Positions 1 through 12,321 of a stretch of 64,000 nt of DNA are shown in pieces (the stretch's first letter is position 1; each line of letters begins with the position of its first letter). The stretch spans positions 1,479,023-1,543,022 of the forward strand of contig NW_003314289.1 in assembly GCF_000143415.4 (NCBI RefSeq), read 5' to 3'. Below the pieces are notes generated by a model. It ran no database searches. It saw only the letters and a program-made list of their open reading frames with translations, and had not been told where the DNA came from. Source of the stretch: Selaginella moellendorffii. Lineage: Eukaryota; Streptophyta; Lycopodiopsida; Selaginellales; Selaginellaceae. The position numbers and the translations under genes were made by a program.

Positions 1-2
1 TT

Positions 3-1153
3 GCTTGCCTGCTACTTATGGAACTTATGACACACTATTTTTACTATAACGCATTTGCTACGAGCAGGGTTTGGCCAAAGCTGTCACCCGTGCAAATCTT
101 TATCGTTGGCTATGGAGTAAGTGCGAGCAGTTTTTGTACCTTGTTGAGTAACTTTCGTTCTTTTTGCAGGTGCTCAACTTCATGTGGCTAAAGTTTCTTT
201 TGATCTGGAGGTTCTTCCGATTCTGGGCCCTGGTATGCCGTACTTTCTCGCTTGTGATGTGTTTTTAAGCTCTTTGATAGATGTGCGGTGTAGAGTCACC
301 CGAAAACATGCTACGCTGTGTGAACAACTGCTATGACCTAGAGGGGTTTTGGAAGAGCTGGCATGCATCTTACAATCGCTGGCTCGTAAGGTGTGAAATT
401 TGTCGTGCTTTCCCTTTCAATACATCCTCTTAAACTTCTTTTTTTTTTGTTGAAGATATATTTACATTCCTCTTGGCGGCTCTAGATGGAAACTTCTCAA
501 CGTATGGATTATCTTCACGTTTGTTGCATTGTGGCACGACTTAGAATGGTAAGTAACAACCGAACTTTATCCTCATTAACGCTTGCTAACTTGTCGATGC
601 TACAGGAAACTTCTCTCTTGGGCCTGGATGACGTGTTTACTCTGGTTGCCAGAAGGCTTGATGAAGCTTTCTCTTCGCTTGAAACAGGTATCTTGTTTTT
701 ATTTCCGTTTTAGCGTGACACGAGTTTTTTAGATGCAAAAACTGCAAAAGAATTCGCCAGCGTTATTCACTGAAGGCTGTGCCATTGCCAGTGCCCTCAA
801 CATAACCGGCTTGATGGTATGAATCACTTTAGATTCATAGTTCTTACTAGTGCTGAGACTGGCAGATGGCAAACCTCATCGGATTCGTCGTTGGCCCGGC
901 GGGATTTAAAGAGCTGATTAGTAAGCTCTTTGTGAAGCAGAGTATGCTCTCTCTATTTTCCTGTTTTTGGAATGGTTTTAACGAGACTGTTTTGCAGACG
1001 CTTGGCTTTGTCTCGGGATTTTCTTCTCTTTCTACGTGGGTGCCAAGGTGAGGATTGGAACGTTTTTTCTTCCTTTGCTCTTATTCTTCATGCATTGTGC
1101 AGCTTATGTTTCGAGTGAGGGAGGCCGAAGCTTATAAAGATAAAAAACGGTGA
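3..1153 (+). CDS. GUP1-like membrane-bound O-acyltransferase (MBOAT), 3' part
   Basis: This is the C-terminal half of a multi-pass MBOAT-family O-acyltransferase of the GUP1/HHAT-like branch; the 5' part lies outside the window. Exons read by eye are 3-116, 170-232, 281-390, 456-548, 606-687, 733-816, 866-941, 998-1047 and 1103-1153, and all phases join without a stop. Family marks are RCVNNCYDLEGFWKSWHASY, a YIYIPLGGSRW segment, and ALWHDLEW, whose His (codon 535-537) is the conserved MBOAT catalytic residue. Later segments read MANLIGFVVG and FYVGAK followed by LMFRVREAE, as at the GUP1 C terminus. The protein would sit in the ER membrane and move an acyl chain from acyl-CoA; GUP1 in yeast acts in GPI-anchor remodelling, but the plant substrate is not known to me. 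The exon at 733-816 is the least certain. A decayed copy follows directly. Confidence 0.82.
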
Positions 1154-1452
1154 CTATTTCGCTTTATCCTTTATCTAGACAACGCTTGGTTCGGGATAAA
1201 CTTTCGAGCCAAGACGAAAAATGTTTCACCCCTCTGTATTCTCGACGGGAACCATCTGGAATGTATGCCTTTTACATTTTTTTCGTTCGTATTTCAGTCA
1301 GATTATCAACCAACGCAAGCTGTTCAGTTACTTCTAACTTTCATGCAAGCAAATGCAGCAGCAAGTTCTTCACAGCCTGTCAATCAATGGACTTGTGAGT
1401 TTGCTTTCGATTTAGTTCTTTAAGTCCTTGACAAAAATTTCTTTTTTCACAG

Positions 1453-2240
1453 GTGTTGAATTTGATGCATCGATTCTGGGCCCTGGTATGTGTAGCCTAC
1501 TTTCTAGCTTCTGATGCGTTAAGTGACGGCATTGGTGTGTGTTGCGTGAACAACTGCTGCCAGTTTCAGCTCGTCAGGCATGAACTTTTATCACTTTCGA
1601 TGTAAAGCTATCACGAGTGGCTGTTGGTTGTAGATCTTTCGGCTGCTCTCAATAGAAACATGTTAACGTGTGGATGATCTTTCGCATTGCGTCACGACTT
1701 GGAATGGTAAGTGAGAGCCAGACTCTTGCGTTCCTACCCAAGCTTGCTAACTTGTAAACACGACAGGACAGGTCGTGTCTACTCTGGTTGCCAGAAGGCT
1801 TTGATGAAGCAAGCTTGTTGGCTTCAAACAGGTTCTTGCTCATAGTTTGACACACTTTGCAGATACAAAGTCTGCAAAAGAAGTGTGAATCACTTTCACT
1901 GATGGCCTTATCGGTTCTCGTTGTTGGCTCAGCGGGATCCAAAGCGACTCTCTTTCTGAAACAAAACGTGCTCTTATTCTATCTCTCTGTTTTTTAGTTT
2001 TGCTTGCTGGTTTACTGTTTTTTTTTTCCTTTTTGGTCATCTCAAGCGAGACCGCGCTTTGTCCCGGAATTATTTCTCTCTTTCTACGTGGGAGTCAAGG
2101 TGACCATTCCTTTTCTAGCAGATGATATTTCTTTGTTCGCTCTTGGAATAACATTTGACGCTTTGTCCAGCTTATGTTTCGAGTCAGGGAAGCCAAATGT
2201 CATAACGATAAAAAGTGGCGACTGCGGCTGGAAAGCTGGT
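1453..2240 (+). pseudogene. Decayed tandem copy of the MBOAT gene 3' half
   Basis: The same exon order as the preceding MBOAT gene can be followed in degraded form. The copy has VLNLMHRFWAL with the same GGGCCCTG/GTATG donor as the gene, a remnant of the CVNNC exon, a remnant of the histidine exon carrying an in-frame stop, the CTCTGGTTGCCAGAAGG stretch, FYVGVK, and LMFRVREAK. The long conserved core (EGFWKSWHASY and PLGGSRW) is missing or shortened, so it cannot encode a working enzyme. It is a partial tandem duplication about 1.1 kb downstream of the functional copy. Confidence 0.8.
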
Positions 2241-3380
2241 TTGTTTCACATCCATTTATCCTTTGGTCTGTGACGAGATGATCGTTTTTTTTTACTAGGA
2301 ATCCACAACACTACCTTGGCTGGATTGCAAAGTTTGATCCAGAGAAAGATTGCGGTCAAGTCAAGAGAAGAAAGAATCAAAGCTTTTGACAAAGAGAGTG
2401 AGGTACTTATCATCCGTGAGGAATTCTTTTCTCTTCCTTTTTATTTTTCTCAGTCCCATCAACAAGTTCTCGATGACGAATATGAAATCGCAAAGGTCTC
2501 ATCGATTCTCCAAGTTCTTGGACCAGTCAAGCCATAAGAAATCTCCTTTCGGGTCACCAGGTGTGTTTCCACTTGAGTTTTTTAATGGCTCCCTTGACAA
2601 TGATCCATGTCTCCGTGAATAAACTTTTGCTTGCTTGCTTTGTTTGAATCGAGCACCAAGATCTTGAGTGGAGTTGAATACAAGCGCCATTGTTTTAATA
2701 TTCTTCCTCTCATCCTTACGTAGGTACTTGGTGGAGTAATCAAACGTTGAAAGCAATGATAAAAAGCTGGATAGTGGTACCCGAAATTTCTCGAGCATGG
2801 AGCCGGGGGAATCTTTTCGTTTCTTGACGAAGTGATTCTTTCTCTAGCAGGAGGGAATGGAGCATCTCACGGACAAAGCCCTTAAAGCTGGGAAAAAAAA
2901 GAAGGTCGGATTTAAGTATCAAAGCACTAGCGAGCGACCCTCTTTGCTTTTAGGCAGTGGTGTTTGAGGTCACCATGCAAGCAAATCAAAAGTTGGCGAG
3001 ATATTGGTAATCTACGCAAAAAGAAGGATCGGACTGGAACCCACACGCTATAAAGACACAGCACGCTCAAGAAGAATGGAAGAATTCCATGCAACTAGAG
3101 GAAAGAATGGAAGTACTCATACCTATGGTTGCTGATCAAAGAAAGATTTGGATGCGTCTATGAGGTTCTATCATCAGTTTTGATTGCCAGGCGTGCGCAA
3201 ACACGTATTTGATATGGTTTCTAGTTTAATCTATTATTAATAAGAATATATAAACAGTTTTGATATTGATGTTAATAATTAAAAAAGCTGCATTAGATTT
3301 CAATCGCTTCTTAACATATTTGACGCGCTTCAGCTTTTGGAATGGAGCCCAGTGACAGTATAGCAAACGTATCCACGGCG
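2241..3380. other. Intergenic, no gene recognised
   Basis: No coding signal I trust was seen. Short open frames at 2316-2622 and 2499-2798 have no recognisable domain and overlap on both strands. The sequence becomes AT-rich after 3190. Confidence 0.5.
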
Positions 3381-5289
3381 TATAAAGAGGAAAGTCCTAG
3401 CCTAGCGTACTTTCTCTTTTCTCTGTCTGGATAATTTCTTTTTACTTACTAAATTATCATTGGTAATAGCTAGAATAATTAAGTTTGTCTCAGAGGCTAG
3501 GTTTGAAAAACTGGCGGGAAAAGCAGCCGTTTAAATTGCTGGGGTTTTTGTTGCTCAAGAACCCTAATCGCGTGTGGGGACAAGACGTAAGATCGGCGAA
3601 CAGCGAGCGCAGCAGCGGCGCCCTGGCTCTCTCTGGCGCTCGCATTAATCTAGTACTCGCACTGGTAAGCGCCTCGTTCGTCTCTTCTTGGCATCTTGTT
3701 GGCCAATGGCTGTGTGCGATTCATACGGCTCCATTTGGTGGTACATATCTGATTCGCATTCAAATCGAGTCAAGTCCACCTCTTCTTTCCCCAGCGCCAG
3801 GCCTCCAGTGTGGAGCGAAATAGAAAGGCCATAGATTTGCTACGGGATTCCTTGTTTTCCCACCCCACCTCCTCGGTTCTCCAAGTTTTCTCCCAATTGT
3901 TTTTTCGCCCCCTTGCATGCTTTTATCTTTGTTTTTTTCGTGTTGGTGGAGCTCTGCCTGATTCTCTTAAGTATGAATCTCTCTTTTTCCTTTTTTTTTT
4001 TTTCCTCTCTTCTCGTTGGTGTTGTTGCTAAGCGTGCTGTGGAGCCTGGTCTTGTTCTTTTGGTGCTGGTGGTGCTCTGATTCTTCTTTCCTTCTTTCGT
4101 TGCTTGCTTTCGTGGGTCTCTTCTATATATGTGTACATATCTCTGGCAAGGATAGGACTTGGCATCTTCCATATGTATGCGTCGTAGGACAGACCCAACA
4201 TCTGGTGCAGAGCTGAGGAGTCCTTGCAAATGCACAGACGCGAGCAGTAGCGGCAGCAAACCAACTACCATACAAATATGCTGCGAGCGATGCGATGATA
4301 TCAAAACAAAGAGGGGGAAAAATCCATCCAAAAAGCCTGGCTTCGGCAATTACAACCTCGCGAGCTGGACAGAGAAGGTGCCGCTTCATCTTCATACCAT
4401 TTTGACATCAATCAGGCTCACCAGGTGTGTGTATGCTGCTCTAAGTATCTTTGCTCCTTTCGCTTCTCAACTTGGCTTGATTGTTGGTACTTGCATTACC
4501 CATTTTCGTAAGCTGTGGTGGGATTCTTTCTCGTAGTTACTGTCGGGGCTTTGCGTGTGATTGTTCCATCTTTTCTCGTTTTAGCTAAAGCTGTACAGGC
4601 GGCTTTCTCTGTGAGTGCTGTTTCTTTCCTTTAGTTTACTTTTTCGGTCTTTTGCGTCGTCACTTTGCGTAGCTCCTCTGGTACAGTATGGGGGCGCACT
4701 CTGCATAATTCTGTGCATCTTGTAGAGCTACTAGTAGTAGTAGCAGTAGTAGTAGAAGGAAGTAGTAGTAGAAATCGTAGTCGAATGCTTTGCTGATACG
4801 ATTCTTTCATACTAGTGCGTCTCTGCGTGTACTGTCTAGTTGGCAGCAGCAATACGTACAAGGCTCTGATCCATTTTATCTTTTCAGTGAATCAGGAAGG
4901 GAGCGAGCGCTTGCCTACTGCTACTTATACTACGTTGTACAAGTCCTTAGAGCTTAACCAGGTTCCAGCGAATGTACACTGTAAACAAACAACTTGGAGT
5001 TTCCCAGACTTACAAGAGGACGACGACTCTACTCACAGGGAAAACCAGGACTCGAGGGTATATCAGACGAGGACAAAGGTTTTGATGCTGCTGGGCTCGT
5101 AGTGGAAACAAGGCTTCTCAACAAGTCAAGTGGTGGTGGCACTGGAGGAGGTACCTTTTAGCTAAGCTAAGAAGGAGCTCTATACACGGAAGAGGTAGAA
5201 GTCTAGAAGGCCGGAATTCGAGACAGGGCATGGGGACGAATACGAACTCGACGAGCATTACACCGGAAAAACGGAAGACAGAGCAGGGA
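3381..5289 (+). promoter_or_regulatory. Possible promoter and long leader of the receptor kinase
   Basis: A TATA-like TATAAAGAGG lies at 3381. It is followed by GC-richer sequence with several good GT/AG pairs, for example a donor after position 3663 (CTCGCACTG/GTAAGC). There is no convincing protein-coding frame before the kinase. This could be a spliced 5' leader of the kinase transcript or an unrelated non-coding transcript. A CAG/TAG-type trinucleotide run lies near 4730-4760. Only transcript data could separate the options. Confidence 0.3.
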
Positions 5290-8200
5290 ATGCTCCGGAC
5301 TTCAGCAGCTACGCTGGTGGTTTTGGCTCTCCTTCTCCTCCAACAGGCTCAACTTTCCTCTTCTCAAGCCTCTCAGGATGCTGTCAATCTCCTGGCATTG
5401 AAACTGGACATCGTGGATGGGCTGGGATATCTATCGGACTGGAAAGGTTCTACGACAACGCCATGCAGCTGGACGGGTGTGACTTGCGACGACGAGCACC
5501 AGATATCCAGCTTGAATCTCGCCTCCATGAACCTGACAGGTAGAGTCAATGAAAACATTGGTCTGCTCAGCTCGCTTTCAGTGCTCAACCTCAGCGACAA
5601 CTCCCTCAGCGGCGATCTTCCGCTGGCGATGACAAGCCTCACGAATCTCGACACCCTGGACATCAGTGAGAATCAATTCACCGGTCGTCTCACCAATGCG
5701 ATTGCCAATTTACATCTCTTGACGTTCTTCTCGGCTCATGACAACAACTTCACGGGACCGCTGCCGTCGCAGATGGCTCGTCTGGTCGACTTGGAGCTGC
5801 TCGACTTGGCTGGAAGCTATTTCTCTGGGAGCATCCCTCCGGAGTATGGGAATCTGACCAAGCTCAAGACGCTCAAGCTCTCTGGGAACTTGCTCACTGG
5901 AGAGATACCGGCAGAGTTGGGGAACTTGGTAGAGTTGAACCACTTGGAACTTGGCTACAACAATTACAGCGGAGGAATTCCAAGAGAGTTTGGGAAGCTC
6001 GTCCAGCTCGAGTACCTGGATATGTCGCTGACAGGCCTCTCCGGAAGTATACCAGCAGAGATGGGAAACTTGGTCCAGTGCCACACCGTTTTTCTCTACA
6101 AGAACAGGCTCTCCGGGATTCTACCTCCAGAGATTGGCAACATGAGCGGACTTATGTCACTGGATATCTCGGACAATCAACTCAGCGGGCCAATTCCGGA
6201 AAGCTTCTCGAGGCTGGGCAGGCTCACTCTCCTCCATCTCATGATGAACAACTTAAACGGTTCCATTCCCGAGCAGCTGGGAGAGCTAGAAAATCTGGAG
6301 ACTCTATCCGTGTGGAATAATCTCATCACCGGGACGATTCCTCCTCGACTCGGCCACACGAGGAGCTTGAGCTGGATCGACGTCTCGTCCAATCTTATAT
6401 CGGGGGAGATCCCTCGCGGGATCTGCAAAGGTGGCTCTTTGATCAAGCTGGAGCTCTTCTCCAATTCTCTCACCGGTACCATCCCCGACATGACTAACTG
6501 TAAGTGGCTCTTTCGAGCTCGGTTCCACGACAACCATCTCTCGGGCCCGATACCAGCGGCATTCGGGGCTATGCCGAATCTCACGCGGCTGGAACTCTCC
6601 AAAAACTGGCTCAACGGAAGCATTCCGGAAGATATCTCGGCCGCTCCACGCCTGGCTTTCATCGACATCTCCAGCAACAGGCTGGAAGGCAGTATACCGC
6701 CCCGAGTGTGGAGCATACCGCAGCTGCAAGAGCTCCATGCAGCCGGGAACGCGCTCTCCGGGGAGCTCACCCCGTCTGTAGCCAATGCAACGAGAATGCT
6801 GGTGCTGGACCTGTCCGAGAACAAGCTCCAGGGGCCGATACCACCCGAGATCGTCTACTGCTCTAAGTTGGTCACGCTCAACCTCCGGAAGAACACGCTG
6901 AGCGGACAAATCCCGGTGGCTCTAGCTTTGCTCCCGGTGCTCTCCGTCTTGGACCTGTCGTGGAACTCTCTCCAAGGGAGAATCCCAGCACAGTTTTCGC
7001 AGTCCCGGAGCTTGGAGGACTTCAACGTCTCATACAATAGTTTGTCCGGACAGCTCCCGACGTCCGGACTATTCTCGTCTGCGAACCAGAGTGTCTTTGC
7101 CGGGAACCTCGGGCTGTGTGGAGGAATTCTTCCACCCTGCGGCTCAAGAGGGAGCTCCTCCAATTCAGCTGGTACCTCGTCGAGAAGAACGGGACAGTGG
7201 CTCATGACGATCTTCTTCGTGCTGTCATTCGTCATACTCTTGGTCGGAGTGAGGTATCTCCACAAGCGCTACGGATGGAACTTCCCGTGTGGATACCGGA
7301 GCAAGCATTGCGTCCGAGACTCGGCCGGTTCCTGCGAGTGGCCGTGGAAGATGACGGCCTTCCAGCGGCTGGGCTTCACGGTGGAGGAGCTTCTCGAGTG
7401 CATCCGTGACAAGAACATCATCGGCAAAGGCGGGATGGGGGTGGTGTACAAGGCCGAGATGGCGAGCGGCGAGGTGGTGGCGCTCAAGCAGCTTTGCAAC
7501 AACAAAGAGAGCTACTACACCGACCAGGGGTTCCTGTCCGAGGTGAAAGTTCTGGGGGGGATAAGGCACAGGAACATCGTCCGGCTGCTGGGATACTGCT
7601 CCAATCACCACACCGACATGCTGCTCTACGAGTACATGCCGAATGGAAGCTTGAGTGATCTTCTCCACGGACAGAAGAACTCTTCCAGCCTCTTGGCGGA
7701 CTGGGTTGCGAGGTACAACATCGCAATGGGAGTGGCGCAGGGGCTGGCTTACTTGCACCACGACTGCTTCCCTCACGTCATAATTCACAGGGATGTCAAG
7801 TCGAGCAACATTCTCCTGGATCACAACATGGACGCCAGAGTTGCGGACTTTGGTCTTGCAAAGCTGATCGAGGCGCGAGAATCCATGTCCGTTGTTGCTG
7901 GCTCGTATGGTTACATCGCTCCAGGTATGAGCTACTCGTTCCTTGGTTTGTTTGTTTGCTCATTCCTAGCTTGTTTGTTTGCTCATTCCTCCAGACAGTT
8001 TTTAGATCTGCTTAGATGAAAACAAATGCTTGAGTAGCTCTCGCTTGTTTCCTTCTTCTTTTCTTTTTTGGTTTTTCTATCGCTCTGCTACTCGTTCGTC
8101 TATTTATTCATTCACGCTTGTATCTTTTCTCTTTATTTTTTCTTTTCTTCCGTGATAGATATCGGTCATTCATTGCTTGAAAGTGTTGGTTCTGCTTTCC

Positions 8201-8966
8201 TGTTGGTTTGTACCAGGCCTTTTTTTTCGGCCTTGTAATAATCTATGTGCACTCTTTGCGATAGGATATGTTTGCTTGAGAGGTCTTGCTGTTTGGCCGC
8301 TTGTCCTGTTGGTTTCTTACAGGCTTTTTTCTTCCTTGTGCTTACGTTCCAGGCTTTTCTTTGTTTTACGTGCATGTTTTGGTCGTTGGTTGCAACTTTG
8401 TTCGTTTCACTCGATCTAAAAGTCGAAAACTTTGGGTTTTTGTGATTCCAGAGTACGCGTACACGATGAAAGTGAGAGAGAAAGGTGACATATACAGCTA
8501 CGGCGTGGTGCTGCTGGAGCTCCTCACTGGCAAGCGGCCAATCGAGCCAGAGTTTGGAGAAGGCAGCAACATCGTCGACTGGGTCCACTCCAAGCTGCGA
8601 AAGGGGCGGCTGGTGGAAGTTCTCGACTGGAGCATTGGCTGCTGTGAGAGCGTCCGTGAGGAGATGCTGCTGGTGCTCAGAGTGGCGATGCTGTGCACAA
8701 GCAGGGCCCCTCGCGACAGGCCAACGATGCGAGACGTGGTGTCCATGCTCATCGAGGCGCAGCCCAGGAGAAAGCAACTCAGCTCCATCTCTAGCAGCAA
8801 AGCTAGCAGTGGCAAGAGGAGGAGCAATGATCAAGACGATGACGATGAAGAGGCTAAAGAAAAGGAGGAGCAAGAGGAGGATAGCTCACAGCAGCAGCAG
8901 CAAAAGAAGAAGAATAAGAAGATGAAGAAGCACGAACTGGAAGAACTCCAAGAATCTCTATCATAG
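5290..8966 (+). CDS. LRR receptor-like kinase, PXY/TDR-like (LRR class XI)
   Basis: A plasma-membrane receptor kinase expected to bind a CLE-type peptide. Two exons: coding up to 7924, a 527-nt intron, then 8452-8966; the intron splits GYIAP/EYAYT, a common site in this family. I start at 5290 because MLRTSAATLVVLALLLL begins a clean signal peptide; an in-frame ATG at 5230 would add 20 polar residues. From 5290 the protein has 1,049 residues: LRR cap with a CSWTGVTC pair, about 21 LRRs (residues 70-600), a transmembrane helix (637-657), then a kinase with loop GKGGMGVVYK, the VALK lysine, HRDVKSSN and ADFGLAK. It is therefore an RD kinase that looks active. The segments MLLYEYMPNGSL, IEPEFGEGSNIVDWV and REEM match PXY/TDR closely. 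The last ~60 residues form an unusual Asp/Glu, Gln and Lys-rich tail. Confidence 0.93.
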
Positions 8967-11024
8967 TTATAAATAACATTAATATTGAATGCAACAATGT
9001 TATGATAATCGATAAGGCAAAGTAATGTATTTCATTCCAACTTCCACAAAAATGAAAAGGAAAATTTGCAAGTGTATCTAGCCTTACCGCTAGATACACT
9101 TCGGGACAATAACAACACAGCTAATACGTCCCTGCTTCTCACAATCCCCCAACCCTAGGCAGCAAGAAAGAAGGCATCTTGGCATACCCATCCAATCCTC
9201 ACAGCACAATTGGTGGCGAAATCCATCTCCCCATGGCATACCAAACTCTCTTGGATTCCAATAGCAATGCATGTGAGGTTGTGATGTCCAGTTATTTTCA
9301 TCAATTTGTCTTGAGAGAATAGAAAGCAACACCACCACGTCCATACTCTTGTTGATAGTCGTGCTAATTGATATCATTTTTCTTCACTGATTAAGATCAT
9401 GAGAGAAATTTTGGAAATTCTCCATTGCTCTCTATTATTGCTGCCGATCACACAGCATATGTGATATAATACATGTTTTTGAAGTCTTGTATTGCCCAGT
9501 TGGAGGCATGAGACTACAATGCTGAAGTATTAAACCAAGATTCATGTTTTGTTTGTTATGCTAACCAATTTTCATGTTTAGAGAACTATCTCGTATCTCA
9601 TATCCCTCTACTTTTGCCAGTGCCAATGTCCACAAAAAGAAACAGAAAGAAACACTAAAGCAGCGCTCTTTTAGTTTTCATAACTCTTCATAACAATTTT
9701 GCTCTTTTCACCCTCCTCTCCACTACTTTTTTAAACTCTATTTTAATTATAACCTCTTCATTTTTTTCTCATTAATAAAAATATTTTTATTTTTCAATAT
9801 AAAAGTCAAAATAAAAGATAAAGAGCAACATAACTCTACTTCCTTTGGGATTGTGATATTTAAGTTAGTGTATAGATATTCAAATTTGGCACAATGGGAT
9901 AAATAATGTTTTCAATTCTCACAGCCCTTTATTGAGTATAGTGTTAAGTTGAACAAGCAAAAGTGGCAAAGAATGTATATATTCAAAATTAAAGACTAAA
10001 GGGACCAAAGAGTGATAAGGTTTTCAATTTAAAGCTATTGTTGAAGCCATAATCATTTTAAGGATTACTAGTTTTCTCATTAAGTTTTTATATTTTTAAA
10101 TGGAAATATACATACTTTCTATAATTGTTATTTATAAACCAGACTTAAATGAAAGTAATTTTAGCCATAATATTCTGGTTTTGGACATTACAACTTTCCA
10201 TTTCTGATTAGGGCAAATAGGAACCTTTTATTAAATATTTCTATATTTAGATATCACATTGATAATTTGTATAGTTCTATTACAATAAAGTTTCACTAAG
10301 AAAAAAACTATACCTAATTTTATTGTGGATTCTAGAAATTTGCAGTCTTTTTTATAAATTATTTCCAGTTGAAAAAGAAAACTTAATCCATCCTTAATGA
10401 AATTTATAGGTATATATAAATGAATATTATATGGAGAATAAATTTAAATTTTAGTATTTATTTGTATTTTACTTACGTACAAATCATTGTTATTTGCCAA
10501 GAATAAGTACTCACTTATTCTATCAAATGGTGTAAATAATATATATTAGCTTAAAAGTAAAAATTAATAATTGCCACTATAAAAGTAATTTTATTAAAAA
10601 AAATTTATTGATTAGATTTTATTTAATAGTTATTAAGATAACCTAAAGTATAAAAGAAATTCTAGATATTTATATTTTATAATTACATGTGGAATAATGA
10701 TTATTAAAACAAGTAATAAACGTTTTAACATAGATAATTTTAATTAGAATTTTTTATTTACAAAATCTTATTAATTTATTGTATAATTTAACTAATTTAA
10801 TATACTTACCAAAATCCAAATAATACTTATTTTCCTATGCATAAGAAATGTTTACTTCTGTCTTTTCATTACAAAGAAGAGATGGCATAGCCCCTGCATG
10901 CCCGGAAGAACAAGCAAATTTTATGCTAAAACTCTTCCTTTCTCACCTTCCTTTCTCTTCTTCCTCAAGTCCCTCTCCTTCCCCTTTGTTTTCTTTCATT
11001 TCCTCTTTGATTCGCTCTTCTTCT
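8967..11024. other. AT-rich intergenic DNA
   Basis: No gene is recognised. The stretch 9640-10850 is very AT-rich and contains only short frames with low-complexity translations. The last ~150 bases are the pyrimidine-rich 3' region of the NF-YB gene on the minus strand. Confidence 0.6.
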
Positions 11025-11633
11025 TCATCGTGGCTGCCCCGCAGCACTACTCCCGCCTTGCATCCAGTAAGATTGCTGGCTACTCCCACCATACCTGGAC
11101 GACGATCCTCCAGGCGCATAGCCTTGTGATTGCTGCTGCTGCTGGATCAGCGATCCCATCCCCATCATCCCACCACCACCATTTTGATTCTGAAACTGCT
11201 GGAAATCACCACCACCACCACCACCACCACCAGCGCCACCACCGCCACCTTGCTGCTTCACGTTGGCCTTCTCTCCCTCAGTCTCTCGGTACCTCTGAAG
11301 ATAGAGCTTGAGTGGATCGATGTAATCCTCGAATCCCAGCGTCCCCATCGCCCAGAGGAGATCATCGCCATTGATGGTCTTGCGCTTCTCGCGCTTGCAT
11401 TTGTCCGAGGCCTCGCCGGTGATGAAGCTGATAAACTCGGACACGCACTCCTGGACGGTCTCCTTGGCGTCCTTGGAGATTTTGGCATTGCCGGGCAGGA
11501 CCTTCTTCATGATCCGGCTCACGTTGGCGATGGGGAGGAATCGCTCCTGCTCTTTCACCGAGGAGTAATTCCCCCCACCGGATTCGTTGTCCGAGTGTGG
11601 GCTGCTCTCCGGCGTGCCTGGGTAATCCGCCAT
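11025..11633 (-). CDS. NF-YB transcription factor subunit (non-LEC1 type)
   Basis: Histone-fold subunit B of the NF-Y complex, which pairs with NF-YC and NF-YA to bind CCAAT boxes in the nucleus. Single coding exon of 202 residues. The conserved core at about residues 28-118 runs from [16 protein letters not shown] through [20 protein letters not shown] and the [18 protein letters not shown] segment to [16 protein letters not shown]. The position that is Asp in LEC1-type proteins is Lys here (KISKDAK), so this is a general NF-YB rather than an embryogenesis LEC1 type. The C terminus is a low-complexity Gly/Gln/Ser tail encoded by GGT/GGA-type triplets. A probable 5' leader intron donor (ATCTAG/GTAAG) lies near 11881 on the minus strand, so the leader may be spliced. 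Confidence 0.96.
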   Translation of the reverse strand: MADYPGTPESSPHSDNESGGGNYSSVKEQERFLPIANVSRIMKKVLPGNAKISKDAKETVQECVSEFISFITGEASDKCKREKRKTINGDDLLWAMGTLGFEDYIDPLKLYLQRYRETEGEKANVKQQGGGGGAGGGGGGGGDFQQFQNQNGGGGMMGMGSLIQQQQQSQGYAPGGSSSRYGGSSQQSYWMQGGSSAAGQPR

Positions 11634-12321
11634 GGCGCTGCGCTACAATCGTTCTCCTCCTCCCTCCGCGGATCGCTGGATGGAGGGATGGACAATCGAC
11701 GCTCCCCTGACACGAAATTCCGAGAGAAATCAGCGCAAAGAAGGAAAAGGAGCTGGGATTTCTGGAAGATCTCCCTCTACGGTCTCTCACGAGCCCTAAT
11801 TCCCCGGGAGAGAGAAGAATGCGCGCTTGACCAAGCCAATCCCATGCTCCAATTCCAAGAGAGATTGCTTTCCTTCTTACCTAGATAGCGATGGCGATGG
11901 GAGAGTCCCGCACCGCCAGCTCCTCGCCGCTCGATCGCACCGGCACCGCCGCCACCCAGCGCCGCCGCCGCCACATTCTTGCTCCTCTTCGCCACGCCGA
12001 TACCTAGCAGCAACAAAAAGGAGGAAAGAACACACCACCAAATGTGGAACAAGATAGAAAGAAAGAAAGAAGAAAAAAATTAACTTTTTTTTTTCTGGAG
12101 TCAAAAAAAATTGGGAGGATTTATCTATTCATCGCCTGCCTGGATAAAAAGAAAAGATGAAAACGTGTCGCCGGTTCGATTCCCACCAAGCCCGCTCTTC
12201 TCTCTTTTCTCTTCTCTCACACCAACGTTTGTGTTCTTCGTTGTGTGTTCTTCGTGTTCTTCGATTGTTCTTCGTGAATCCTGGATGGATTTTTTTCCTG
12301 TTTTTTTTTTCTTGCTTGGGC
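11634..12321. other. NF-YB leader and USB1 3' flank
   Basis: This stretch holds the probable 5' leader and promoter of NF-YB and the 3' end of USB1, both genes being on the minus strand. Pyrimidine runs and GCC repeats around 11930-11990 give spurious open frames. No separate gene is seen. Confidence 0.5.

Noticed and set aside
3840-4861. Several 70-170 residue frames at 3.8-4.9 kb
   Set aside because: Low complexity, overlapping on both strands, no conserved motif, and many splice-like sites; more likely leader or intergenic DNA.
5373-7824. Several 100-215 residue frames opposite the receptor kinase
   Set aside because: They are antisense or shifted-frame shadows of the GC-rich LRR and kinase coding sequence with no domain of their own.
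10898-11888. Plus-strand frames of 137 and 252 residues over NF-YB
   Set aside because: They are His/Thr-rich antisense shadows of the Gly/Gln-rich NF-YB coding sequence.
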